NCBI GenBank assembly: GCA_002422455.1
Contig: DIVK01000094.1
Location: forward strand, 3,264 to 42,634
Origin: Rhodoferax sp. UBA6134
GTDB taxonomy: Bacteria; Pseudomonadota; Gammaproteobacteria; Burkholderiales; Burkholderiaceae_C
Direction: 5' to 3'
Length of the DNA: 39,371 nt
Shown: in pieces, positions 8,253 to 14,838 of the stretch
Position numbering within the stretch: the first letter of the stretch is position 1
Layout: every line of letters starts with the position of its first letter
Program-made: the position numbers and the translations under genes
Notes under the pieces: generated by a model
What the model saw: the letters and a program-made list of their open reading frames with translations, nothing else
The model's database searches: none
What the model was told of the DNA's origin: nothing

Positions 8253-9169
8253 TGACTCCTACTTATGCCTCGGCTTTGGGTGCCGCGTTCGACGCGGCGG
8301 CTGGTCAGAATTATCCATCCGGCGCCCTGTACGTGGTGGCCACGCCCATCGGTAATCTGGCCGACATCACACTGCGGGCGCTGCATGTGCTGCAACTGGC
8401 CGACACCATCGCCTGTGAAGATACACGCCACACCCAGGCCTTGCTGCGCGCCTATGGCATCGACAAGCCGGCCGCGCAACTGCTCGCCGTGCATCAGCAC
8501 AACGAGGCGGAGGCGGCGCACAGCGTACTTGAACGGCTGCGCCGGGGCGAGCGGGTAGCCTATGCCAGCGACGCGGGCACCCCGGCCATCAGCGACCCCG
8601 GTGCCCGGCTGGTCGCCGCCGTGCGCCGCGAGCGCTTGCCGGTGGTTCCGCTGCCGGGTGCCAGCAGCGTGACCGCCGCGCTCAGCGTGGCGGGCATCGC
8701 CGACGAAAATGCACAGCATGGCGAATTTGTTTTCGTCGGCTTCCTGCCGGCCAAATCCGGTGAACGGGCCACCGCCGTTGAGACTCTGGCGCGCGAAGCA
8801 CGGGCGGTGGTCATGCTGGAGGCGCCGCACCGGATTGAAGCGCTGGCCACGGCGCTGGCAACCCTGGGGGACAGGCCGCTGACCATCGGGCGCGAACTGA
8901 CCAAACAATTCGAAGAAATCACCACCATCGCGGCACACGCCTTTGCGGACTGGCTGCGCAGCGAGGCGCACCGCTGCCGCGGGGAATTCGTGCTGGTGCT
9001 GCACCCGGCGGCCGTACCGAGCGACGCCGGCAGCGAGCAGCGCGTGCTCAAGCTGCTTTTGGCCGAACTGCCCTTGAAGACCGCCGTGCGGCTGACGGCC
9101 GACATCACGGGCGCGTCGCGCAACGCCTTGTACGACGCCGCACTGGAACTGAAAAAAATCGACTCATGA
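8252..9169 (+). CDS. rsmI: 16S rRNA (cytidine(1402)-2'-O)-methyltransferase RsmI
   Basis: A 305-residue AdoMet-dependent methyltransferase that 2'-O-methylates C1402 in the decoding centre of 16S rRNA. It has the tetrapyrrole-methylase fold: ALYVVATPIGNLADITLRAL from about 25, CEDTRHTQALL near 53, YASDAGTPAISDPGARLV near 105, and PLPGASSVTAALSVAGI near 130. The start is a TTG at 8252 with GAGGG 8-12 bases upstream. No in-frame ATG or GTG exists before the conserved core, and an in-frame TGA at 8234-8236 blocks extension, so TTG is effectively forced. The gene ends tail-to-tail with copA, overlapping by six bases. In E. coli, lpoA sits between rsmI and yraN; here it is absent. Confidence 0.95.
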   Translation: MTPTYASALGAAFDAAAGQNYPSGALYVVATPIGNLADITLRALHVLQLADTIACEDTRHTQALLRAYGIDKPAAQLLAVHQHNEAEAAHSVLERLRRGERVAYASDAGTPAISDPGARLVAAVRRERLPVVPLPGASSVTAALSVAGIADENAQHGEFVFVGFLPAKSGERATAVETLAREARAVVMLEAPHRIEALATALATLGDRPLTIGRELTKQFEEITTIAAHAFADWLRSEAHRCRGEFVLVLHPAAVPSDAGSEQRVLKLLLAELPLKTAVRLTADITGASRNALYDAALELKKIDS

Positions 9170-11428
9170 CGGCCCCGGCTTCCAGCGTTTGAGCAGCAAC
9201 GCGTTGCCCATCACGCTGACCGAACTCATGGCCATCGCCGCCCCGGCCACCACCGGATTCAAAAACCCGAGCGCCGCCAGCGGAATACCGGCCACGTTGT
9301 AGGCAAAGGCCCAGAACAGGTTTTGCCGGATTTTGGCCACGGTGCGCCCGGAGATGTCCAGCGCAGCGGCCACCAGCAGCGGGTCGCCGCGCATCAGCGT
9401 GATGCCGGCGGCGTGCATGGCAACATCGGTGCCGTTGCCCATCGCCATGCCGACATCGGCCGCCGCCAGTGCTGGCGCGTCGTTGACGCCGTCACCGACC
9501 ATCGCCACGGTGTGCGGGGCCCCATGCCCGCCGCGGCGGGCGCTGCGCTGCGCCCCGCCGTCCTTGAGGCTGGCCATCAACGCTGCCTTGTCGCCGGGCA
9601 GTACCTCGGCCATCACCTCGCCCGCTTCCGGACGCAGGCCCAGGCGGCGCGCCATGGCTTCGGCGGCGCCCTGGTTGTCACCGGAAATCATCACCGTCCT
9701 GATGCCGCGCGCACGCAAGGCGGCCAGGGCCTGCCTGGCGCCGGGCTTGGGCTCGTCGCCAAAAGCCATCAGGGCGCGCAGCGTCAGGCCCGGCGTGTTG
9801 CGCTCGGCCAGAGCCGACACGGTGGCGCCCTGCGCTTGCAGCGCAGCGATCTGCGCGGCCATGGCGCGGGTGTCAACCTTGAGTTCGTCCATCCAGCGCA
9901 GACTGCCCAGCAGAAAGCTGCGCCCCCCGACTTCGCCTTCGCTGCCACGGCCCGGCACGGCGCGCACGTTGTCGGGGGCTGCGAAACCCACGCCCCGCTC
10001 CCGCGCATGGCTGAGGACAGCGCGCGCCAGCGGATGCTCGCTGCCGCTTTGCAGGCTGGCCACGATCTTCAGCACCTCGTCCTGCGCCATGCCGGGAGCG
10101 GCGTGCAGGGCGGTCAATCTGGGGCGGCCCACGGTCAGCGTGCCGGTCTTGTCAAACGCCACCACGTCGACCTTGTGCGCCAGCTCCAGCGCCTGCGCGT
10201 CCTTGATCAGGATGCCATGCTGTGCGGCCACGCCCGTGCCGGCCATGATGGCCACCGGGGTGGCCAGTCCCAGGGCGCAGGGACAGGCAATCACCAGCAC
10301 CGCCACGGCATTGATCAGCGCCTGCTCGAATGGGTGGCCGCTCAGCCACCAACCCAGCAGGGTGGCCAGCGCGATCAGCAGCACCACTGGCACAAACACG
10401 GCGCTGACCTGGTCCACCAGACGCTGGATCGGCGCCTTGGCCGCCTGCGCGTCTTCCACCAGGCGGATGATGCGCGACAGCACTGTCTCGCTGCCCACGG
10501 CGCGCACCTGCATCACGACACGGCCGTCACCGTTGATGGAGCCGCCGGTGAGTCGTGCCAGCGGGTCGGTGCCGGCCTGTTTTTCCACTGGCAGCGGCTC
10601 GCCGGTCAGCATCGATTCATCCACCTGCGTGTGGCCCTGCAGCAGCACGCCGTCCACCGGAAAGCGCTCACCGGGTTTGACCACCAGCCGGTCGCCCGCC
10701 AGCACCTCGGCCACCGGCACCTCCACTTCGCCGTCTGGCCCGATCAGGTGCGCCACCTCCGGGCGCAGGGCGTGCAGGGCGCGGATGGCCGAGGTGGTCT
10801 GGCGCTTGGCGCGAACCTCCAGCCACTTGCCCAGCATCACCAGCGTGATCACCAGCGCCGAGCCTTCAAAATACAAATGCACCATGGCCCCCGGCCCCGC
10901 CGTCAGCCACAGCCACGTCGACAAAGCCCAGCCGGCTGTGGTGCCAATGGCCACCAGCAGGTCCATGTTGCCGGTGCGCGCCTTGAGCGCATGCCAGCCG
11001 GCCTTGTAGAAGTGCGCACCAAGGACGAATTGCACCGGGGTGGCCAGCGCAAACTGCAGCCACGCGGGCAGCATCCAGTGCAGGCCGAACAGATTGCCCA
11101 GCATCGGCAGCACCAGCGGCGCCGACAAGGCCAGCCCGGTCGCCACCGGCGCAAAGCCGGCCCAGGCTGAGGCGTCCGCGGCCAGCACCGCTGCATCGGC
11201 AGCGCGTGGTTCATAACCGGCATCGCGCACGGCGCGGCGCAGGCGGGCCTCCATCTGTTCGCCGGGCGTGAAGGTGATGCGCGCCGACTCGGTGGCCAGG
11301 TTGACGGTGGCGTCCGTCACGCCGGGTACTTTTTTCAGCGCCCGCTCCACGCGGGAGACACAGGAGGCGCAGGTCATGCCGCCAACGCCGATGTCGATAT
11401 CGAGGGAAGGAGTGGGAGTTGTAGTCAT
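9164..11428 (-). CDS. copA: P1B-type copper-exporting ATPase
   Basis: A 754-residue inner-membrane heavy-metal ATPase that exports Cu(I), possibly Ag(I), from the cytoplasm. One N-terminal metal-binding domain has GGMTCASC (C20, C23). The transmembrane metal site CPC lies near 381 in VIACPCALGLATP, the phosphorylated Asp near 424 in DKTGTLTVG, the SEHPLA nucleotide-domain His-Pro near 465, and the hinge GDGVNDAP near 643. It has eight predicted membrane segments, as usual, and normal length for a single-MBD CopA. The divergent small chaperone gene 88 bases away fits a copper module. I could not identify a convincing CueR-type operator in the shared 88-base gap. Confidence 0.95.
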   Translation of the reverse strand: MTTTPTPSLDIDIGVGGMTCASCVSRVERALKKVPGVTDATVNLATESARITFTPGEQMEARLRRAVRDAGYEPRAADAAVLAADASAWAGFAPVATGLALSAPLVLPMLGNLFGLHWMLPAWLQFALATPVQFVLGAHFYKAGWHALKARTGNMDLLVAIGTTAGWALSTWLWLTAGPGAMVHLYFEGSALVITLVMLGKWLEVRAKRQTTSAIRALHALRPEVAHLIGPDGEVEVPVAEVLAGDRLVVKPGERFPVDGVLLQGHTQVDESMLTGEPLPVEKQAGTDPLARLTGGSINGDGRVVMQVRAVGSETVLSRIIRLVEDAQAAKAPIQRLVDQVSAVFVPVVLLIALATLLGWWLSGHPFEQALINAVAVLVIACPCALGLATPVAIMAGTGVAAQHGILIKDAQALELAHKVDVVAFDKTGTLTVGRPRLTALHAAPGMAQDEVLKIVASLQSGSEHPLARAVLSHARERGVGFAAPDNVRAVPGRGSEGEVGGRSFLLGSLRWMDELKVDTRAMAAQIAALQAQGATVSALAERNTPGLTLRALMAFGDEPKPGARQALAALRARGIRTVMISGDNQGAAEAMARRLGLRPEAGEVMAEVLPGDKAALMASLKDGGAQRSARRGGHGAPHTVAMVGDGVNDAPALAAADVGMAMGNGTDVAMHAAGITLMRGDPLLVAAALDISGRTVAKIRQNLFWAFAYNVAGIPLAALGFLNPVVAGAAMAMSSVSVMGNALLLKRWKPGPS

Positions 11429-11516
11429 GACCGGATTCTGCGCCGTTCCACCGGGGCCGGGTTCAGGCTATCCTCTGCTTACCCGTCAGAAAACTCTTCG
11501 ATAAAGGAGACACATT

Positions 11517-11714
11517 ATGAATCAGACCTTCCAGGTCACCGGCATGACCTGCGGTCACTGCGAAAAGGCAGTCACCCGCGCCATCAAGCAAGTGGACCCG
11601 CAAGCCGACGTCAAAATCGAGCGCAGTCTCAACCGGGTCGAAGTGCAGTCGCAACTGCCGCGCGAGGTACTGGCCCGGGCCATTGCCGAAGAAGGCTACG
11701 ACGTTGCCGCCTGA
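11517..11714 (+). CDS. copZ: CopZ-like heavy-metal-associated (HMA) chaperone
   Basis: A 65-residue single ferredoxin-like HMA domain with the metal motif GMTCGHC (C12, C15), typical of Atx1/CopZ copper chaperones that hand Cu(I) to CopA. Tyr near residue 61 in EEGYDV is a common feature of Cu(I) chaperones. AAAGGAG precedes the ATG by seven bases. It is divergent from copA, so coordinated regulation from the shared gap is likely but not demonstrated. Confidence 0.9.
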   Translation: MNQTFQVTGMTCGHCEKAVTRAIKQVDPQADVKIERSLNRVEVQSQLPREVLARAIAEEGYDVAA

Positions 11715-11770
11715 CGCCCTTTCGGCCAGAAGCCTGGTCTTCGGTGGCGGAGTCAGGCGGCGCAAGCGGG

Positions 11771-11800
11771 TTGACGCGTCCGTCCAATCCCCTTGATAAT
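11771..11800 (+). promoter_or_regulatory. Candidate sigma-70 promoter for the DUF2892 gene
   Basis: TTGACG (11771-11776) and GATAAT (11795-11800) are separated by 18 bases, with the -10 ending 29 bases before the next start codon. Close to the sigma-70 consensus at both hexamers, it suggests this small gene is transcribed separately from the copper chaperone. Confidence 0.6.
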
Positions 11801-11829
11801 GAGTTTTCATTTACACGAGAGGTGGTTGC

Positions 11830-12033
11830 ATGAAAACCAATGTTGGCAATGTCGAGCGCGTGATCCGTGTTGTGGCGGGACTGGTCCTGATCGGTCTGGC
11901 TGCGACCGACACCATAGGCTGGTGGGGCTGGCTGGGCCTCATGCCGCTGGCCACCGGCCTGCTGGGCTGGTGCCCGCCCTATACCCTGCTGGGCATCAAT
12001 ACCTGCAGCGTCAAGAAGTCATCGGACGCTTGA
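11830..12033 (+). CDS. DUF2892 (YgaP-like) small inner-membrane protein
   Basis: A 67-residue protein of the DUF2892 family. It begins MKTNVGNVERVIRVVAG, the family N-terminus, followed by two hydrophobic helices (about 14-29 and 32-46) and the conserved GWCPPYTLLGINTC segment. The same domain forms the C-terminal membrane anchor of E. coli YgaP, where it follows a rhodanese domain; here it is free-standing. Function unknown; thiol chemistry at the membrane is a guess from the conserved Cys residues. GAGAGG lies upstream of the ATG. Its end is ten bases from the end of convergent rdgC. Confidence 0.85.
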   Translation: MKTNVGNVERVIRVVAGLVLIGLAATDTIGWWGWLGLMPLATGLLGWCPPYTLLGINTCSVKKSSDA

Positions 12034-12043
12034 GGTCGCCCGC

Positions 12044-12934
12044 TCAGGGCGCGGTCAGCTCGCCGCCCAGCGCCGCCAGCAGGTCCGGCAACAGTTTGCG
12101 CAGCTCGCCGGTGGCAATGGCGGCGTCGGCATCAAAGCCGTCATCCTTGCCGGCGCCTTCGAAGACCACGTCCTGAAACGCCAGTTTCTTGAGCTGCAGG
12201 CCCTCGGTCAGAACAAACGACACGCGACTGTCCCAGGTCAGCGCCAAACGGGTCGGCAGCTTGCCGCTTTCGACGTATTGCCGCACCTCGTCGGTGTCCA
12301 GCGGATGGCGCGCGTAGCGCACCACTGCCCTGGATTCATCGGCCGCCTTGAGCTCACACTCACGGTCGACGCTGAAACCCGGCGGCGGCTCCTGGGTGAT
12401 CAACCATTCGGACATCGCCACCGTGGGAGACACGCTGGTATTGAGCAGCGTCACCGCCAGGCCCGCGAGCGACTTCACCAGCAGGGTCACCACTTCATCG
12501 GCCCTGGCCTGACTGCCCGCATCAATGACCAGCAGCCGCTCGTCCGGATCAATCCAGACCCAGACCGAAGATTCCTTGGTAAAGGCCATGGGCAGCAATT
12601 CCAGCCTGATATCGTCCTTGATCTCACGGGTCTCCTTTTTGCCGGGTTTGCGCCCGGTGCTGGCCTCGATCCGGGCCACCCGCTCCCGGGTCTTGCGATT
12701 CACCACCGAAGCCGGCAGCGCCCGGGTCTCGATCATCAGCTGCAGGATCAGCTGCCTGCCCACAGACTCCACCAGCGGACCGTGGGCCTCGCCGCGGGGC
12801 TCCACCCAGCCCATCGATTTCTCCTGGCTGGCGCCACAGGCCACAAAGCGCGCGCCCTCCAGACTGTCCTCCACCTGCGCCACTGAAGCGGACCAGCCTG
12901 GTCCGATCCGATACACGATCACATTCTTGAACAC
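12044..12934 (-). CDS. rdgC: Recombination-associated protein RdgC
   Basis: A 296-residue RdgC: a dimeric ring-shaped DNA-binding protein that encircles duplex DNA and limits RecA activity; in Neisseria it affects pilin antigenic variation. The FKNVIVYRI start corresponds to the E. coli FKNLMVYRL start. Other family-like segments include MGWVEPRG near 42, the helical region with RIEASTGRKPGKKE near 90-106, and FVLTEGLQLKKLAFQDVVFE near 240. Two GTG starts are possible. AAAAAGG directly abuts the first (12940) but sits six bases before the second (12934), so I choose 12934. Codon use is ordinary for the window. Confidence 0.92.
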   Translation of the reverse strand: MFKNVIVYRIGPGWSASVAQVEDSLEGARFVACGASQEKSMGWVEPRGEAHGPLVESVGRQLILQLMIETRALPASVVNRKTRERVARIEASTGRKPGKKETREIKDDIRLELLPMAFTKESSVWVWIDPDERLLVIDAGSQARADEVVTLLVKSLAGLAVTLLNTSVSPTVAMSEWLITQEPPPGFSVDRECELKAADESRAVVRYARHPLDTDEVRQYVESGKLPTRLALTWDSRVSFVLTEGLQLKKLAFQDVVFEGAGKDDGFDADAAIATGELRKLLPDLLAALGGELTAP

Positions 12935-13122
12935 TTGCACCCTTTTTGTAATTGACTTGGAACTTGGCAGCGTCGATCATCCCACCAAATCGCGGCACAA
13001 ATTTCACGCAACTTTACAAAGACCGGGTTGCGCGTCATGCAACCGATGCTGACAAGGCATAAACTCGGCATCCAGCCCGGCGCCGAATTCTGTGTGTCGA
13101 GCCTACCTTGAAGGAAGCATCC

Positions 13123-13665
13123 ATGAAATCAGTTTTCAAGTCCGTTCTTCTTGCCGGCCTTCTGGCCAGTGCCGGTTTTCCCGCTTTTTCCCAAGCCCCG
13201 ACCGCTGGCGGGCCCTGCGACATGATGGGCGCTGGCGGCCCGATGCATGAGGGCATGGGCCATCGCAAGGGCGCCATGGACCCCGCGCAGATGCAGGCCA
13301 GAATGGACAAGCACCATGCCGCCTTGAAAGCGAAGCTCAAGCTCACCCCGGCGCAGGAAGGAGCCTGGACCACTTTCATGGCCGCCATGAAACCACCGGC
13401 CGCCATGATGGCGAACCGCCCGGATCATGCCGAACTGAGCAAATTGCCAACACCTGAGCGCATCGACAAAATGAAAGCCCTGCGCGCCCAGCGCATGGGT
13501 GAAATGAGCGCCGCCATGGAGCAGCGTGGTGAAGCCATCAAGGCCTTCTACGCCGCATTGACGCCCGAACAGCAAAAAGTGTTTGATGCCGACACCGCAC
13601 GTCACGCTGGCCCGCACGCTCAACACGGTGGCAAGGCGTCCAGGCCAGCGGCGACCACCAAGTAA
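13123..13665 (+). CDS. Spy/CpxP-like LTXXQ periplasmic protein, Met/His-rich
   Basis: A 180-residue exported protein. Residues 1-25 are a signal peptide ending AFSQA. Two LTxxQ-type motifs, LTPAQ (74-78) and LTPEQ (146-150), place it with Spy, CpxP and ZraP: periplasmic all-helical chaperones or metal-responsive sensors. The mature N-terminus is rich in Met and His (DMMGAGGPMHEGMGHRKGAM, with HH at 64-65), and the C-terminus repeats His. That composition suggests metal binding; the copper genes are about 1.5 kb away, but co-regulation is not shown. AAGGAAG precedes the ATG by six bases. Confidence 0.85.
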   Translation: MKSVFKSVLLAGLLASAGFPAFSQAPTAGGPCDMMGAGGPMHEGMGHRKGAMDPAQMQARMDKHHAALKAKLKLTPAQEGAWTTFMAAMKPPAAMMANRPDHAELSKLPTPERIDKMKALRAQRMGEMSAAMEQRGEAIKAFYAALTPEQQKVFDADTARHAGPHAQHGGKASRPAATTK

Positions 13666-13667
13666 AA

Positions 13668-13710
13668 AAACAAACGACCAGCGGGTCACCCGCCGCGACG
13701 CCGTTTGTTT
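13668..13710 (+). terminator. Probable terminator after the Spy-like gene
   Basis: Nine-base perfect outer arms, AAACAAACG (13668-13676) and CGTTTGTTT (13702-13710), enclose a second small stem (GCGGG/CCCGC, 13681-13693). It begins two bases after the stop codon and the right arm is T-rich. It is less compact than a classical intrinsic terminator. Confidence 0.45.
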
Positions 13711-13735
13711 GGATTCCTGCGCGCCCCGGTTTTTC

Positions 13736-13756
13736 ATCCCGGACTCGATCCGGGAT
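13736..13756. repeat. REP-like intergenic palindrome
   Basis: Perfect eight-base arms ATCCCGGA and TCCGGGAT surround the loop CTCGA, in the 109-base gap between the Spy-like and DUF2189 genes. The wording resembles short palindromic units (ATTCCGG...CCGGAAT type) scattered between genes in many proteobacteria. Only one copy is in this window, so calling it a dispersed repeat is inference. Confidence 0.4.
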
Positions 13757-13774
13757 CCGCGGATTGCCGTACCT

Positions 13775-14626
13775 ATGCCCACATCACCGTTCCGAATTCC
13801 AGCCCCCGCCAGCGCAACACCTGGCGTGCGCACCATCGCACTGACCCGGCCCCTGCACTGGCTCACGCTGGCGTGGCGCGACATGATGCGCTGCGGCTGG
13901 CTCAGTTTTGCCCACGGCCTGGTGCTGGCCCTCGCGGGCGCCGCCCTGCTGCGCATCGCGCATGACCGTTTTTGGCTGCTGGCCGGCGCATTTTCGGGTT
14001 TTTTGATGGTGGCCCCCGTGCTGGTCACCGGTCTGTACGCCTTGAGCCGTGCCTTGGAGCGTGGTGAAAAGGCCGATGCCAGCGTGGTACTGAAAACCTG
14101 GCTGAGCTGGCAAAGCAGCCATGCCAACAAATGGGGCAATGACTACTGGTGCCTGGTGCAATTTGGCGCCTTGCTGGGGCTGGCAGGCTCAGGCTGGGTT
14201 CTCACGTCAGCCGCGCTCATCACCCTGCTGGCGCCGGTGCCGATCACCACGCCGCTGGAGTTTATCCGCCACGTGGTGCTGGCCAGAGACAACCTCCTGT
14301 TTGAGCTCTGGCTGACCCTGGGCGGCGTGCTGGCCGCACCCATTTTTGCCTCAACAGTCATCACCATCCCCTTGCTGCTGGACCGCCGGGTCACGCTGAT
14401 GCAGGCGGTTCTCACCAGTTGGAAGACCGTGCTGCTCAATCCGCTGCCGCTGGCCCTCTGGGCGGCCCTCATCATGGGTCTGACCCTGCTGGGCCTGGTT
14501 TCCGCCCTGCTGGGCCTGATTGTGCTGGTGCCGCTGCTGGGCCACGCCAGCTGGCATGCCTACCGCGATCTGGTGGATGCCTCAGCCCTGCCCGAACTGG
14601 ATGCCCCGGCCGTGGGAGTCCGCTGA
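13775..14626 (+). CDS. DUF2189 (BPSS1780-type) multi-pass membrane protein
   Basis: A 283-residue membrane protein with about six hydrophobic helices. The start region FRIPAPASATPGVRTIALTRPLHWLTLAWRDM matches the family opening (a short proline-rich tail, then an amphipathic W-rich segment). Function unknown. The ATG at 13775 gives the family N-terminus; the frame is open upstream to 13583, but that stretch overlaps the Spy-like gene and the intergenic palindromes. No strong ribosome binding site is visible. Its TGA overlaps the ATG of the next gene (TGATG), so the pair is translationally coupled. Confidence 0.75.
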   Translation: MPTSPFRIPAPASATPGVRTIALTRPLHWLTLAWRDMMRCGWLSFAHGLVLALAGAALLRIAHDRFWLLAGAFSGFLMVAPVLVTGLYALSRALERGEKADASVVLKTWLSWQSSHANKWGNDYWCLVQFGALLGLAGSGWVLTSAALITLLAPVPITTPLEFIRHVVLARDNLLFELWLTLGGVLAAPIFASTVITIPLLLDRRVTLMQAVLTSWKTVLLNPLPLALWAALIMGLTLLGLVSALLGLIVLVPLLGHASWHAYRDLVDASALPELDAPAVGVR

Positions 14627-14838
14627 TGTTCGGCTATTCGGAGGAGCAGGTCGCCGCCTTCGGCCTGACGTTCGGCGTGGGCGGTTTCATGCTCTACATG
14701 CTGTTCATCATCGGCCACCTGGCCTGGCAATCCAAAGCCGGAAAATTCGGCACTTTCGTCATCTTTCTGGGGCTGGCGTTCGGTATGACCGGCTTTGTGG
14801 CGAAGTACCTGATCCAGTGGGCCATCGGTATCAAGTAA
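14626..14838 (+). CDS. DUF2788 small membrane protein
   Basis: A 70-residue protein of the DUF2788 type, with two transmembrane helices (about 12-36 and 43-63) joined by a short charged loop (WQSKAGKFG). A short N-terminal acidic segment precedes the first helix. Function unknown. It is coupled to the preceding DUF2189 gene by a TGATG overlap, and GGAGGAG lies inside its own first codons rather than upstream. Its 3' end overlaps the end of the convergent acetyltransferase gene by eight bases. Confidence 0.8.
   Translation: MFGYSEEQVAAFGLTFGVGGFMLYMLFIIGHLAWQSKAGKFGTFVIFLGLAFGMTGFVAKYLIQWAIGIK

Noticed and set aside
9323..11170. A 615-codon open frame on the plus strand opposite copA
   Set aside because: It lies entirely antisense to a well-recognised ATPase, is His/Gln/Arg-rich in the way antisense frames of high-GC genes are, and shows no family motif.
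11429..11516. CueR/MerR-type operator between copA and copZ
   Set aside because: I searched the gap for the typical dyad with an extended spacer and found only GC-rich imperfect repeats.
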